In this document: positions 52,046 to 61,878 of the stretch, piece by piece
Position numbering within the stretch: position 1 is the first letter of the stretch
Layout: each line of letters opens with the position of its first letter
NCBI GenBank assembly: GCA_958009085.1
Contig: OY253678.1
Span: forward strand, 248,001-312,000
Reading direction: 5' to 3'
Length of the DNA: 64,000 bases
DNA from: Protoeuglena noctilucae
Taxonomy: Eukaryota > Chlorophyta > Pedinophyceae > Marsupiomonadales > Marsupiomonadaceae
Position numbers and translations under genes: made by a program
Notes under the pieces: model-generated
What the model saw: the letters and a program-made list of their open reading frames with translations, nothing else
What the model was told of the DNA's origin: nothing
The model's database searches: none

Positions 52046-52484
52046 GTCGATCCCTGCGGGATCGATTCAGCCCATCGCTGCGTTCGTTAGGGACGCGCGA
52101 CCCTCGCACAGTCGGTGGGTTACCGTGCTCTGGAGCACACCTGGCTGCGGCCGAGGGTGACCCAGCGCGCCAGCTGCTGCAGCATCGTGCTCTTGTCTTG
52201 CACCGGGGCCTCCTTGGCTGTAAAGCTCAGCCGCATCGCTCTTCGGCTCTTGGCTTTGACGACCTGCGCTGCGGGTGCGCTGCGGGTGCCAGCGACGCAC
52301 AGCTGCCAGACCCTGTGAAGCAAGAGGATGACGCGATCTACGTACTGTTGGTGCATGTATCTGCCTGGGATGCGCATCAAGACGATTCACGAGCTGCGGC
52401 TGGCGCTCTAATCCGGCCGACAGCCGAAAGGCTCTGTTGCAACGCTTTCCAGCCATTCAAGCGGGCCAGCATTGTTTTGCCGCC
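52046..52484. other. Divergent intergenic region, probably with the first DAK exon
   Basis: About 440 bp between the kinase and the NAP-like gene. An 86-residue minus-strand frame (52380-52120; YVDRVILLLHRVWQLC) is open but unmatched. The missing initiating exon of the kinase should be in this stretch or close by. Confidence 0.4.
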
Positions 52485-55400
52485 ATGTCTAGCCAAACGA
52501 TCGATGCACACATGCGTCTACAGGAGAAGCTGGATCGGACGACCCACCAATGGGGCAAAGCGCTGCGCGCATCTCATGACGAGCTGCTGACCGCGTGCGA
52601 GGAGCTCTTCGCCGAGCGCGCCGCGATCGTCGCCGGCAAGCGAAATCGAAAAGGAGACGACGGCCTCGCCGTGCCGGGGTTCTGGCTCGGCGCTCTGCTG
52701 GCAGCGTCTGGGACACGACTCGCGGTTCAGGACACGGACCGCGACGCCCTCCTGTACCTCCTGGACGTCCGAGTCTTCCCCTTAGCTCCTTCGGTGAGTG
52801 TGCCCAGGCGCAGCGAGAGCCTGCGCCTCGGGGACGCTCGGGGAACCAACGAGGGCCGCCCTCTGGCAAGCAGGGCCAGCATGCCGAGGCGGAGGGCGTG
52901 CGACTCGAGATGCGTTTCGCGGAGAACCCTTTCTTCAAGCATGCTGTGTTGCGGCGCGACATCCGCGGCGCGGTGGAGGAGGCTGCGCTGGCGGACCTGC
53001 TGGCAGGGGGGGGCGCGGGCGAGGGTTCCGAGGGTGCAGCGGAGCTCGGGGCGCGGTCGGGCATCGAGTGGAGGGAGGGCGTCGACCTGGTGGCGGACGC
53101 GGAAGAGGCGTACCGGTGAGGACCAGGGGCATCGCCGTTTCATGCTCAGGACGCTCTGCAAGGGCCAGGCAGGGCGTCACAGTCCTTCGACAGCCACCAC
53201 ATGCAACTGTGCGCAAGAAGGCTTGCTTGTGGCAACACCTCGTAGCAGTCTCGCGTGCTCGTGATGCCGCCCCCATCCAAGGCCTCGCAGGGCGTCGGGA
53301 GGGCCTGCGGAACCGGCGGATTCTGGCGCTCCTGCCGAAGACCGGCTGCTGTGGCGGGCGCTGGAGGACGCCCGTCACGAGTCCCTCTTCGCCCTCTTTG
53401 CGCGGGACCGGGGGCGCGGCGCCCGTGCTTTGGCCCGCCTGGACCACGACCTGGCGATCGTTTCTGGCATCGCGGCCTTCCGGCTTTTCCGAGGCTCGGA
53501 GCTGTGGCCCGGGGACGCGGACGGGGAGACGACCGAGGCGCTCGTTCTCCTCCAGCGCAATCAGGAGAGGATCAACTCGCAGCTGGGGACGTTCGAGGCC
53601 ACCACGGTCGCGCTGGAGGCACGGTGGGTGGCAGCGGCCCCTCCGCGGCAGCTGCAGACACCGCATGGAGTGCAGATGCGGTTTGGTATTCGCGGTTGCA
53701 TGCGCTGCACATGCTAGCGTGCAACCGCCAGCAGTCGGCACTGCCGCTTGCTCTGTGTGCATCGCCAGTCGATGCAGGCCCTTTTGCACACGTATATGTC
53801 GACGATTGTCATCAACTCTTCCAATATCCGTCTTTGCACCTTTTCTTGTGACCTCAGGGCCCTGGGCGAGATGGCTGCCTTGGGCGACCAGCGCGCCATG
53901 GTGCTCCTGCGTGGCTGCTCCTCCCCCGAAGCCCTCGCGGAGAAGCTCGACGTGTCGGAGGAGGAGGCGGAGGCGGGGGCGCTGTCCAGCCACCTCGCGC
54001 CACCCGGGTTCTGGCGGGAGGCGATGCTGAGTCAGGACATGGTGCGGGAGGTCGTGAGGCGCCGGGACCGCCCTGTCCTCGACTACCTCTACGACATCAC
54101 GTGAGAGCGAGACGCTCCGATGTTGCCTGCAGAGGTCGCATGCGCTGTGCACTGTTCATGGGGATGCGTGCTGCACGGGGCGGGAGGTGCAGGTGCCCTT
54201 CCCCAACATGCTGGTCACCGTCAGCTGCACTCACTCACACGTACATGCTTCCGCCGCCTCGCCGCAGTCTGACTTGCTCCCCTCCCCCGGGAGAGCAGAA
54301 GGCAGGGGCAGCGGATGGGGACGAGGCGGAGGGTGAGGCGGCGGTGAGCCGCATCCTGCCGCACCGCCGGCGCATCCGCATGGACTGGCACTTCCTCCCC
54401 AATCCCTTCTTCACAAACGACACGCTTTCCCTCGTGGCTGCCGTGGAGAGCGGCCCGGGCAGTCCCCTCCTGGCACCCCCCGTCGCGGGCGGCATGAGCA
54501 GGCTCGCCGCGCCGCTCTGGCAGTCGGGCATCGACTGGCGCGACGGCGCGCAGACCAACACGACGCCGGTGAGTCCTCCTGAGCCGTGGCTGCCAGACAC
54601 GCGGCTGCCAGGCATGCTTGGTCAGGGCCGCACCCACCTGCACCGGATGGCATGCAGATGGGGGCAAGAGCAACTCAGCGCTTTCTATCACCAAATTTCT
54701 GATTCCTTGATGACCCTGGCATGCATCCCGATCTCGCCGCGTGCAGCACGGGCGCGTGCACCGCATGCGCGGCAGCGTCTTCTGGCTTTTCGAGGCGGGC
54801 GATCGCGGGGTGGCCAAGGCTCTCCGGGCCTCTCAGGGCGGCTGGGACCTGCAGGAGACGCTGGGAGACTTCGTGGCGGCCATGGCGGGGGATTTGGTGC
54901 CTGGGGCGTACGGCCTGTACGCGCGGAGGAAGATGGAAGAGTCGAGCAGCGAGGGCGAGGACGAAGAGACGGGTGAGGCGGGCTTGTTAAGACTTCCTGC
55001 GTGCGATTGAGCGATTGACGGGGTGGGGCGACTGACGGATGTATCGCCATGGGTCCTGGGCTGCCCACCCGGCCTCGTCTGATACAACCAAGCATCAGAT
55101 GGTTGCATGGACTGCATCGGTGTACACGTCTTGCAGCGTGGCATGTCATATTGCAAATCATCCTTTTCACATCTCCGCTCTTGTCCCTGGGCTCTCCTGC
55201 AGACTCGGAGCCGGAGGGCCCGCCCGTGACGACACGCCAGGTGGTGTCGATGGCCGTGGACAAGCTCATGCACTCCTCCCGAGGCTTCTTCACTCTGATT
55301 CTCGTCGCTCTCGGGCTCCTCGCCGCCTTCTTCGGCCGAGCGGCGCTGCGGTCCGCGGTGGCGACCGTGGGCGACACTTTGGGTGTCCTGTGGGCCCGGG

Positions 55401-55516
55401 TGTGGTGGCACCTGCGAGGCGGGGCGTACGGCGTGGCGCTGCTGCTGCACGTCGCCACGCAGGGACTCGTGCCAGTGCCACAGGCTGTGGAAGACCAGCC
55501 GCCTGCATGGACATGA
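52485..55516 (+). CDS. Tandem NAP-domain protein with C-terminal membrane anchor
   Basis: Nucleosome assembly proteins (NAP/SET) are histone chaperones with a long dimerisation helix and an earmuff domain. The ATG at 52485 starts MSSQTIDAHMRLQEKLDRTT, a long helix, then VPGFWLGALLAASGTRLAVQ and DALLYLLDVRV (the NAP GFWLTALLNH..L.YL.DI pattern), GVRLEMRFAENPFFKHAVLR and GIEWREGVDL. A second unit follows: LQRNQERINSQLGTFEATTV (helix), APPGFWREAMLSQDMVREVV, PVLDYLYDIT, RIRMDWHFLPNPFFTNDTLS, GIDWRDGAQTN and VFWLFEAGDRGV. After an acidic linker (EESSSEGEDEE) come one or two hydrophobic helices (FTLILVALGLLAAFFG), and it ends at 55516. Two NAP units in one chain plus a membrane anchor is unusual; known NAPs are soluble with one unit. 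Exon borders between 53.1 and 53.4 kb are approximate. Confidence 0.78.
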
Positions 55517-56381
55517 GCAGGGCCGAGCATTGGGAGAGAATGTGTGTGGATTGCAAGCAGAGCAGAGCACTCCGCGTGTGTGTACTTTTGGATTGTCAGC
55601 AGAGCAAGCGGGCGTGTGCGCTGTGCATGGGGCATCGAAGCTGGCACAGAAATGCTTAGAGCAGCATGGGCTTCTCAAATGCGTTTCCTCTTGAAGCTTT
55701 CAAGGCCAGAGGACTCGCCGGGCGCAGCATGCCTATGCAGCACTATGTTACAGCGGTAGGAAGCTAGAAGCCGCAAAAAGCCAGGGGCCAAGAAGCGTGC
55801 GGGGCAAAAGGCGAGAAAAGCGGCGACTGAGCAGCACAGGGCACACGGCGGATGTAAGAAGAGACGCTTCGGCGACGCCAAGACTGCACGGCGAGGTGGC
55901 GCGTGTGGTATCGTAAGTCAACACGGGGCCTCAGATCCACCGATGGCCCGGGAGGCAGACGAGTCGCCTTCGGCACCAAAAGTCGCCTGGCGAGCCCAGG
56001 CATGTCCTGGGTTGGGTTGGGAAAAGGCGCCCCCGGCGCTGCCCCTCTTGCGAGCGGCGCAGCCAGGCCAACGAGGTCCAACGCGAGATCGGGATTGACC
56101 AGAGCTGAGGCAACTGACCAAGCCAACGGGTGCGATGGGCCGCAGTTGCAGTAACCTCATCCCTGTGATGGGGACTTGGGGCTGCCCCGCTTGCCCCTGT
56201 TGGCTGGGTCGACGGGCTCCCGCGATTCTGGACGCGCCAGTTCCGGGCGCGAGCGGCCTTGAAGGACGCGGGGAACATCTCCGCAAAGGGGGGCGGGCTG
56301 CGGGGTGGAAAGGCACATGGTTGCTGCACCCCAGTGCCTGGCTGGTGGCATGCAGGGCCAGCTTGCTCTGCTCAAAGCAGC
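55517..56381. other. Convergent region with possible 3' exons of the minus-strand gene
   Basis: About 860 bp. Minus-strand frames between 56330 and 55920 are open and may include the last exon(s) of the gene at 56382-58020, but no frame stands out and no family match exists. The segment 55520-55900 has balanced composition and looks non-coding. Confidence 0.35.
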
Positions 56382-58020
56382 TTACCTCATGCCTCGGAGA
56401 GCGCCGAAGGAAGGGATGCCAAAAGAGCCTGGCGACGCGCCCATGCCGTGGACGGCTGGCATCTGCACGTCCACGGGCACGGTCGGTGCGGGGCCCATGC
56501 GGACCTCGTGGGCGTCCCCCGTCGGGTTCAGCAGCCCCGCGCGCATCTGCAGCGCAAACGCCGCCTCGGCCTCTGCCATGCTCTCGGACCGCCACGACAT
56601 GCGGTCAAACACCTCCCTGCGATCACTAGCAGAGTCGCCGGTTCGAATCGCACCGTCAGAATCGAACTGAAACCACGCCTGCATGCTTTGTGAGTGCGAG
56701 TCGCGCTTTAGTGCCATTCACGCACCGGCATGCCTCGACCATGTCGGCGCCGTGCATGTCAGGCCCCGCAAAGGGCACGGCCATCCCCACGATCTCCTCC
56801 GGCCTGTCCATGTTGACGGTGAGGCCCCCCGACGTGGCCGCGCCCTTGGAGCCTCCCGCAGAGTTGTCGTCCGCATTGGGCGACCCCCGTGCCTTGGAAC
56901 GAGAGCCGCCGAGGGTCTCAAGCCCACCCACCGCCGTGAGGCTGCCGATGCGCATGGCCACCTCGCTCGCGCCGTCGCTGTCATCCGAGTCGTCGCTGTA
57001 GCCCCGATTCGGGCCACCCTCGCTGGTGCTGCATGGGCAGGCGTGACGGGCACCTTCAGCGATTGCGTCTTGGCAGCCAACACACACGCACTGAGCAGAG
57101 GCATCGAGACGGGACGACGACATTGCGTTGCTCGACAATGGCAAACCAACGCCAATAAAAAGCACATGGCGCCACGAGCGAGCGAGCCGGACCCAGGGAG
57201 CGGCACCTGACGTGATGCAGCCGTGGGGCGTCCTCCGCGTGGTTGCTGGGCCAGTGCGCGGACGTGCGCTGGTGGAAAACGTCCGCCTCTGCGCCGCAAA
57301 AAGGGAACGAGAGCGATTGAGCGGGCATCGACCACCGCAACCGGGGCGTCGTGAGCAACTGAGACCCTTGCGCAGCCTCATGGCCCCCAGCAAAGCTGCC
57401 CAGCGCGCACCGTGCAGTTCCAGGCTCTTCCCCAGCAGGTCTTCGCTTGGATGCAGCGCCCAGATCGCGTGGTCCGCGTGAGGGTCGCCCCCGACGTTGA
57501 CAGGGGCAGTGCTCGGCCCCGCCTCCTGCGACGGACGCAAAGTGGCACCCTTGCGAAGCAACGCGCTGACCACTGACCACGAGTTAACCCAGGACACCCC
57601 ACTACAATTCGAAGCGAAAGCGCCCTCCACATCATTCCGTCACATCCCAATCGCTCAGCCTGGTCCACGCCACCCATGACAAACTCCCTCACCTGGCCAG
57701 CACCAAGCGCATCCGTCCCCGCCCCCTCCACCCCCACGTCCGCGTCCCCCATGTCCTCCTCCTCCTCCGCCCCAACGCCCGCGCCCTCCGCCCCGTGGCC
57801 TGGGAAGGGTCGGGGCCGGACCGGGCCTCGGGCAGTTGGGCCACCCGGCCCGCCCAGCCCCTGCTGCGCGCGCTGCGCCAGTCGGCTCTGTAATTGCGCC
57901 TGCGCTGCACGCCGCCGCTGCTCCACTAACGCCGCCCGCTCCTCCTCCATCGCCATCCTCCGGGCACTCTTGCGTGTCGGCTGGGGGCCGTCGCCGGTCG
58001 GCTTCTGAGCCTGCTCGCGA
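56382..58020 (-). CDS. Unknown protein, possibly the C-terminal part of the AP2/ERF gene
   Basis: Minus-strand exons: a Gln/Arg-rich helix (MAMEEERAALVEQRRRAAQA, LQSRLAQRAQQGLGGPGG), DPHADHAIWALHPSEDLLGK, ACPCSTSEGGPNRGYSDDSD followed by MRIGSLTAVGGLETLGGSRS, VNMDRPEEIVGMAVPFAGPD, DMVEACR, VFDRMSWRSESMAEAEAAFA, and LLNPTGDAHEVRMGPAPTVP ending GALRGMR at a GTAAGC donor or stop near 56382. There is no ATG before the first helix; it opens behind a splice acceptor (GAGCAG|GCTCAG) in phase 0. A GC donor (ATGCAG|GCGAGA) at the end of the AP2 exon would join exactly to it in frame, so both may be one gene. The function is not recognised. Confidence 0.5.
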
Positions 58021-58096
58021 CGAGAAAGCAAGAAACATGTTTGGCTGCGCCGCACCGAACCCACAGACGCCAGAGACTGCACAGGACGTCTCTCAG

Positions 58097-59639
58097 CTAA
58101 GGGCGTGGGTGAGCGGTCGTCAGTTTGTCAATGGAAAGCACCCAAGACTCTGTAATCCCGCCTCTCGCCTGCATCGCGCGCTCCCTCTCCCGCTCGGCCT
58201 CTTCCTTCAGCGCCCCCTTCAGGGTCCCAGGCCGTCGCGCCCCACGCGCCCCCTTGTCCAGCACCTCATCGCCACCATCGCCGTTCAGTAACGCCGCAAG
58301 CCCGCCCTCCCCGAACGCCGCGTTCATGTCGGCCAGCTGCAAGCGAAGAACAAGCAGAGAGCTGCGTCGTGTCACTCCACCCATCCGCACGCACCACCAA
58401 ATGCCACCCTTCTCCCTCACAACGCCGCTCACCTCCGCGACCTCCTTGTTGTCCGGGTTGCCGAGGCGGCCCTGCACCTCCGGATAGTAGAAGTTGGTGC
58501 GAGCCGTGGCGCCGCGGATGGCCAGCGCGGCCGCGTCGTACGCCCGCGCCGCCTCCTCCGCCGTGTCAAAGGTGCCCAGCCACCGGCGAGTGGAGCGCGT
58601 CGGATCGCGGATCTCCGCGGCCCACTTGCCCCACGGCCGCTGACGCACCCCTCGGTAACGACACCGGGAGTCGCCCCCACCCCCGCCCGCCGGGGTGGGC
58701 GGGGATCCCGTAGCAAACTGCCGGGGCCGGGCCTTGACCGTCTCGCGCACGGGACGCCCGGAGGCAGTCACGGTGACGGGGCTCGGGGCCGGCGCTGGTG
58801 GCGCCCTCGCACCAGGCGTGTCCGGGGCCGCAACCTGCGACCACACCCGGGCCTGGCGGTCACGTCAGGGAGGCATGGCGGGGCGGAGCGTCACGAGGAA
58901 CGGAACAGACACCCAGCAACTCGCCTGCGGACCGACGCCGGCCGGAGCCCCGCCGGGGGTCATCCCCATCGGGTCCGATGGGTCTGTGACGGGGCGTGCT
59001 GACACTGGCCTCGCGCTGACACTCGCGGCCTCTCCGGGCCCTGCCGGGTTGCGGATGGCCACGGGAGCCCTTGCGGCCGACCCCGGGCGCGCCGCAGGCA
59101 CCGCCAGCCCCGCGGGGGCTGTGTGGGGCTGCCGCACCGCCTGCACCGGCGTGGCTGGGCTCTGCACAGGCTGCCGCACGACCTGCGTCACGGGCAGCGT
59201 TAAGCTGACGGGCGCGACCACTGCGCCGTGCTGCGGCGCTCCCTGCGTGCCCGCCGAGACGACCATGAGGGGCTGCCCAGGCAGGGACGCCTGGCCAGGG
59301 GGCACCGCGGCGATGATGAGGGGCTGCCCCGGCCGCAGCTGCGACTGTAGCTGCGCCAGCTGCTGCACCGTGAGCTGAAGGGCCCCCGGAGGCTGCGGCG
59401 GGTGGGCGGGACGGGCGCATCGTCGGGGTCAGCACGAGCAGAGGCCAGCGGGGCCGCTGCGACTCGCAACTCACCAGCGTGAGACCCGTGGGCTGGGCCG
59501 GAGCGCTCGTTGGGACCGTAACCTGTCCAGCGGATGGAGGTATCGACGGTCGGGGCGCCGAGCCAGGGGCTTCGAGCCCCTGTAAAGGCACAAGCGGAGT
59601 CGAGGCCCGCGGGGCCGCGGCGGCCTGACTATCCGACAT
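58097..59639 (-). CDS. AP2/ERF-domain transcription factor (single domain)
   Basis: AP2/ERF proteins bind GCC-box or related promoter DNA. The ATG at 59639 starts [21 protein letters not shown] long Pro/Ala/Val/Gln-rich region over two exons follows ([40 protein letters not shown]), of the kind seen in activation domains. The DNA-binding domain is at about 58690-58500: [58 protein letters not shown]. It has the YRG and RAYD elements and the WAAEIRD strand typical of the ERF group; only one AP2 domain is present. A short exon with [20 protein letters not shown] and [17 protein letters not shown] follows. The listed end (58097) is the stop in that frame; a GC-AG intron may instead extend the gene downstream. 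Confidence 0.88.
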
Positions 59640-60419
59640 CCTGGGCAATCGCTTCGCCAAAGGTACAGAGTTGGTGGGGCTGAGGACCTCTTCGGCCCCG
59701 TTCGGCGCACAAATCAGCCCCTCTCAGCCTGCTATACGTGTGGTGCCCTGACGCACGCGTTTGCGGGGCTCGAGCCCGACCTGCAAGCGCGGGATGGGAA
59801 CCAGCTCGTGCTACAAGATGATAGGCACGGCACATGCGACGCAACGCTGCGCTCCGGGCGCTCGCCGGCTTGCAGGGCGGACAGGTGCCCTGCGCACTGT
59901 AGCGGCGAGACCGGGGCCCCCGGCCCGTATAAAGCGCAGGAGAGCGATCCCCCGCTATAAGAGATGAATCAGGCGCTCGTGAATGCCGCGCCGGGGCCGC
60001 AGAGGGCCCAAAAGCTCTGGGCCCCGACGTTGGGTCAGAGCAGCTCAGCCGAGGCACTCGGCCCACTCGACAATGACGCAATTATGGTGTCTGGATTCCG
60101 CAGTGATCGCAGGGACTCACCTCGATTGCGAGCTAGGGTTTCGGCGAGAAGAGCGCCCGACGGACAGCACGAGGCGCGAGCTTCAATTGTTACGCGGACT
60201 GCAGCCGCCGATCCAGGTTGCGCGTGCTTCAGCGCGCCGCGTCGGTGGGGCCCTTAGGGTTTGCCCGATCACAGGACACAAAGGCCAACTTGCGCGGCCA
60301 CGAGCCGTCAGGAGCTAGATGTTAATAAGCTATGCGCGGCGGGGTGACCCATCGCGCGTGGAGCGTGCGATCAGGGCAGCGCCCCTCATGGGATCATCGG
60401 TGCGCCTCTAAGGCCGATG
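59640..60419. other. Intergenic region upstream of the AP2/ERF gene
   Basis: About 780 bp between two minus-strand genes; it contains the AP2/ERF promoter. Two TATAA-like strings (about 59928 and 59957) occur, but on the plus strand, facing away from both genes. No gene was recognised; a 97-residue plus-strand frame from 59964 has no family resemblance. Confidence 0.4.
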
Positions 60420-61484
60420 TTACCGTGCCTTGAGGCCGAGCGTCGACCCAAACGCGTTGGAGCGGAAGATCATCATCTGCACTTCGGAGGAAGAGGTCGC
60501 GGAGCCGACCATCTCGAACAGCCCACCCTCCGCGTCAGCCTGCGGGAGCGTGGGGGCCCATGGGGTGCGTCATGGGCACAGCATGCGATGCAGCTGCTGG
60601 CTGGGCAAGCCTCCGTCGTCTCTCACCGCAGCCATGGCGTCCAGGGCCGTGGCCGCCGTCCTCGCTTCCTCCAGCACCAACCCGCCCACCCCAACGAGGT
60701 CCACGAAACGGGCGCGGTTGGCGGGGGTGCGTGTGGGCGGATCCGCCAGCACCAGCTGGGACCCGTCCCGCCCCCCCAGCAGCTGAGGCACGAGCCTCGC
60801 CACGGGATCCACGCTGAACGTCTCGTACAGCACGTCGCACGCGATGCACAGCTCAAAGGGAGGCCCCCGATACGCCACGCTCCAGTCCAGCACCGCCGCC
60901 GACACCTGCCGACCAAGGGCCAAGGCAGTTCCGGTGTCCTGCGCCACATCCTCCGGGTCCGCCGCATCCAGGCCACTGGCGCGAGCCGACAGCAGCGCGC
61001 ACTGCAGGGCCAGGGGCTCCCGGTCAAGGAGCACGACCCGAGATGCCCCTGCCAGGGCAGCCGCAAGTCCCCCGACTCCCAGCCCCGCCCCAAGGTCGCA
61101 CACGGCGCGGCCAGACGACAGCGCCGGCCGCTGCAGGAGGACTGTGGAAAGGGGGGGGACACGGCTGGGGTCGAAGGGGCCCCCCCTGGCATTCCACAGC
61201 AAGCGTCCTCGCCATCTCGCACCTTCGGCCAGGGCGACTGCCGAGGGCCACGGACGCGACCAGTACGGGTCGAGGCTCTCCCGGCCCGACGCAATGTACG
61301 TCTCGAGGACGGCGTCGACGTCCGCTGGAAACACCAGCACGATGGGGCTACGGCCTTGGTCGAGCGGTAGCACTTGGGCGGCGAGCGAGAGAGGCGGGCC
61401 TCCGAATGGCGGCGTCAGACCACGAGAGAACCTACACACAGGGGACCAGAGACATGCGTGTCTGGCCCAGACTGCGCCACCCAA
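60420..61484 (-). CDS. Class I SAM-dependent methyltransferase (METTL21/23-like protein methyltransferase group)
   Basis: The fold transfers a methyl group from S-adenosylmethionine; relatives with this layout methylate lysines of proteins. The N-terminal beta hairpin reads PIVLVFPADVDAVLETYIAS, followed by the family element DPYWSRPWPSAVALAE. Motif I is AVCDLGAGLGVGGLAAALAG, then VVLLDREPLALQCALLSARA (acidic motif II), AAVLDWSVAYRGPPFELCIA, CDVLYETFSVDPVARLVPQL (motif IV position) and SQLVLADPPTRTP. A GTGAGA donor after LDAMAA joins to ADAEGGLFEMVGSATSSSEV, and the stop is at 60420. No ATG precedes the first exon in frame. A GTGTAG acceptor near 61430 suggests a short upstream exon. The substrate is unknown. 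Confidence 0.83.
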
Positions 61485-61878
61485 GACAGCTCATGGCCTG
61501 GCGTCCCACCATTTGTCGAAAACAGGATCTCGTCGACGCAGAGCTGTCACAAGCGCCTCCCGGGGCAGCCGCGCAAGGTCAGAGTCGGCTGCAGCTGCGC
61601 GTTGGAAATGGCTGGCCCTTTTCTCACGCCGGTGCGTGTTATACCGGCGGCTCAGGCGCGCGATTTGCGGAGATGCATGCATTAAACATCGCGGGGATGT
61701 GGAGGCGGCCTGGCACGACGAGGCAGCTCTACGCAGGGCGTGCATGGCTACCAAACAGAATTCTACGCACGCCCCGAGGAGGCGCCTCCCGGTCTGACAG
61801 AATATGTCATGAAGTATCACGCACTGCCCAGCTACAAGCGACTGGTCCTTGGGAGGAGCCAGAAACGTCAAGAGCATG
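61485..61878. other. Intergenic region, no recognised gene
   Basis: About 390 bp between two minus-strand genes. It should contain the methyltransferase 5' exon and promoter. Nothing distinctive was seen. Confidence 0.35.

Noticed and set aside
52120-52380. 86-residue minus-strand frame with VILLLHRVWQLC
   Set aside because: Too short and unmatched. It may be part of the 5' region of the DHA kinase gene.
56630-56660. tRNA-like B-box string GGTTCGAATC
   Set aside because: No matching T-stem, acceptor stem or A box around it, and the minus strand is coding there (DSDGAIRTGDSASDRREVFD).
59928-59964. Two TATAA-like boxes as an AP2/ERF promoter
   Set aside because: They are on the plus strand, whereas both neighbouring genes read from the minus strand.
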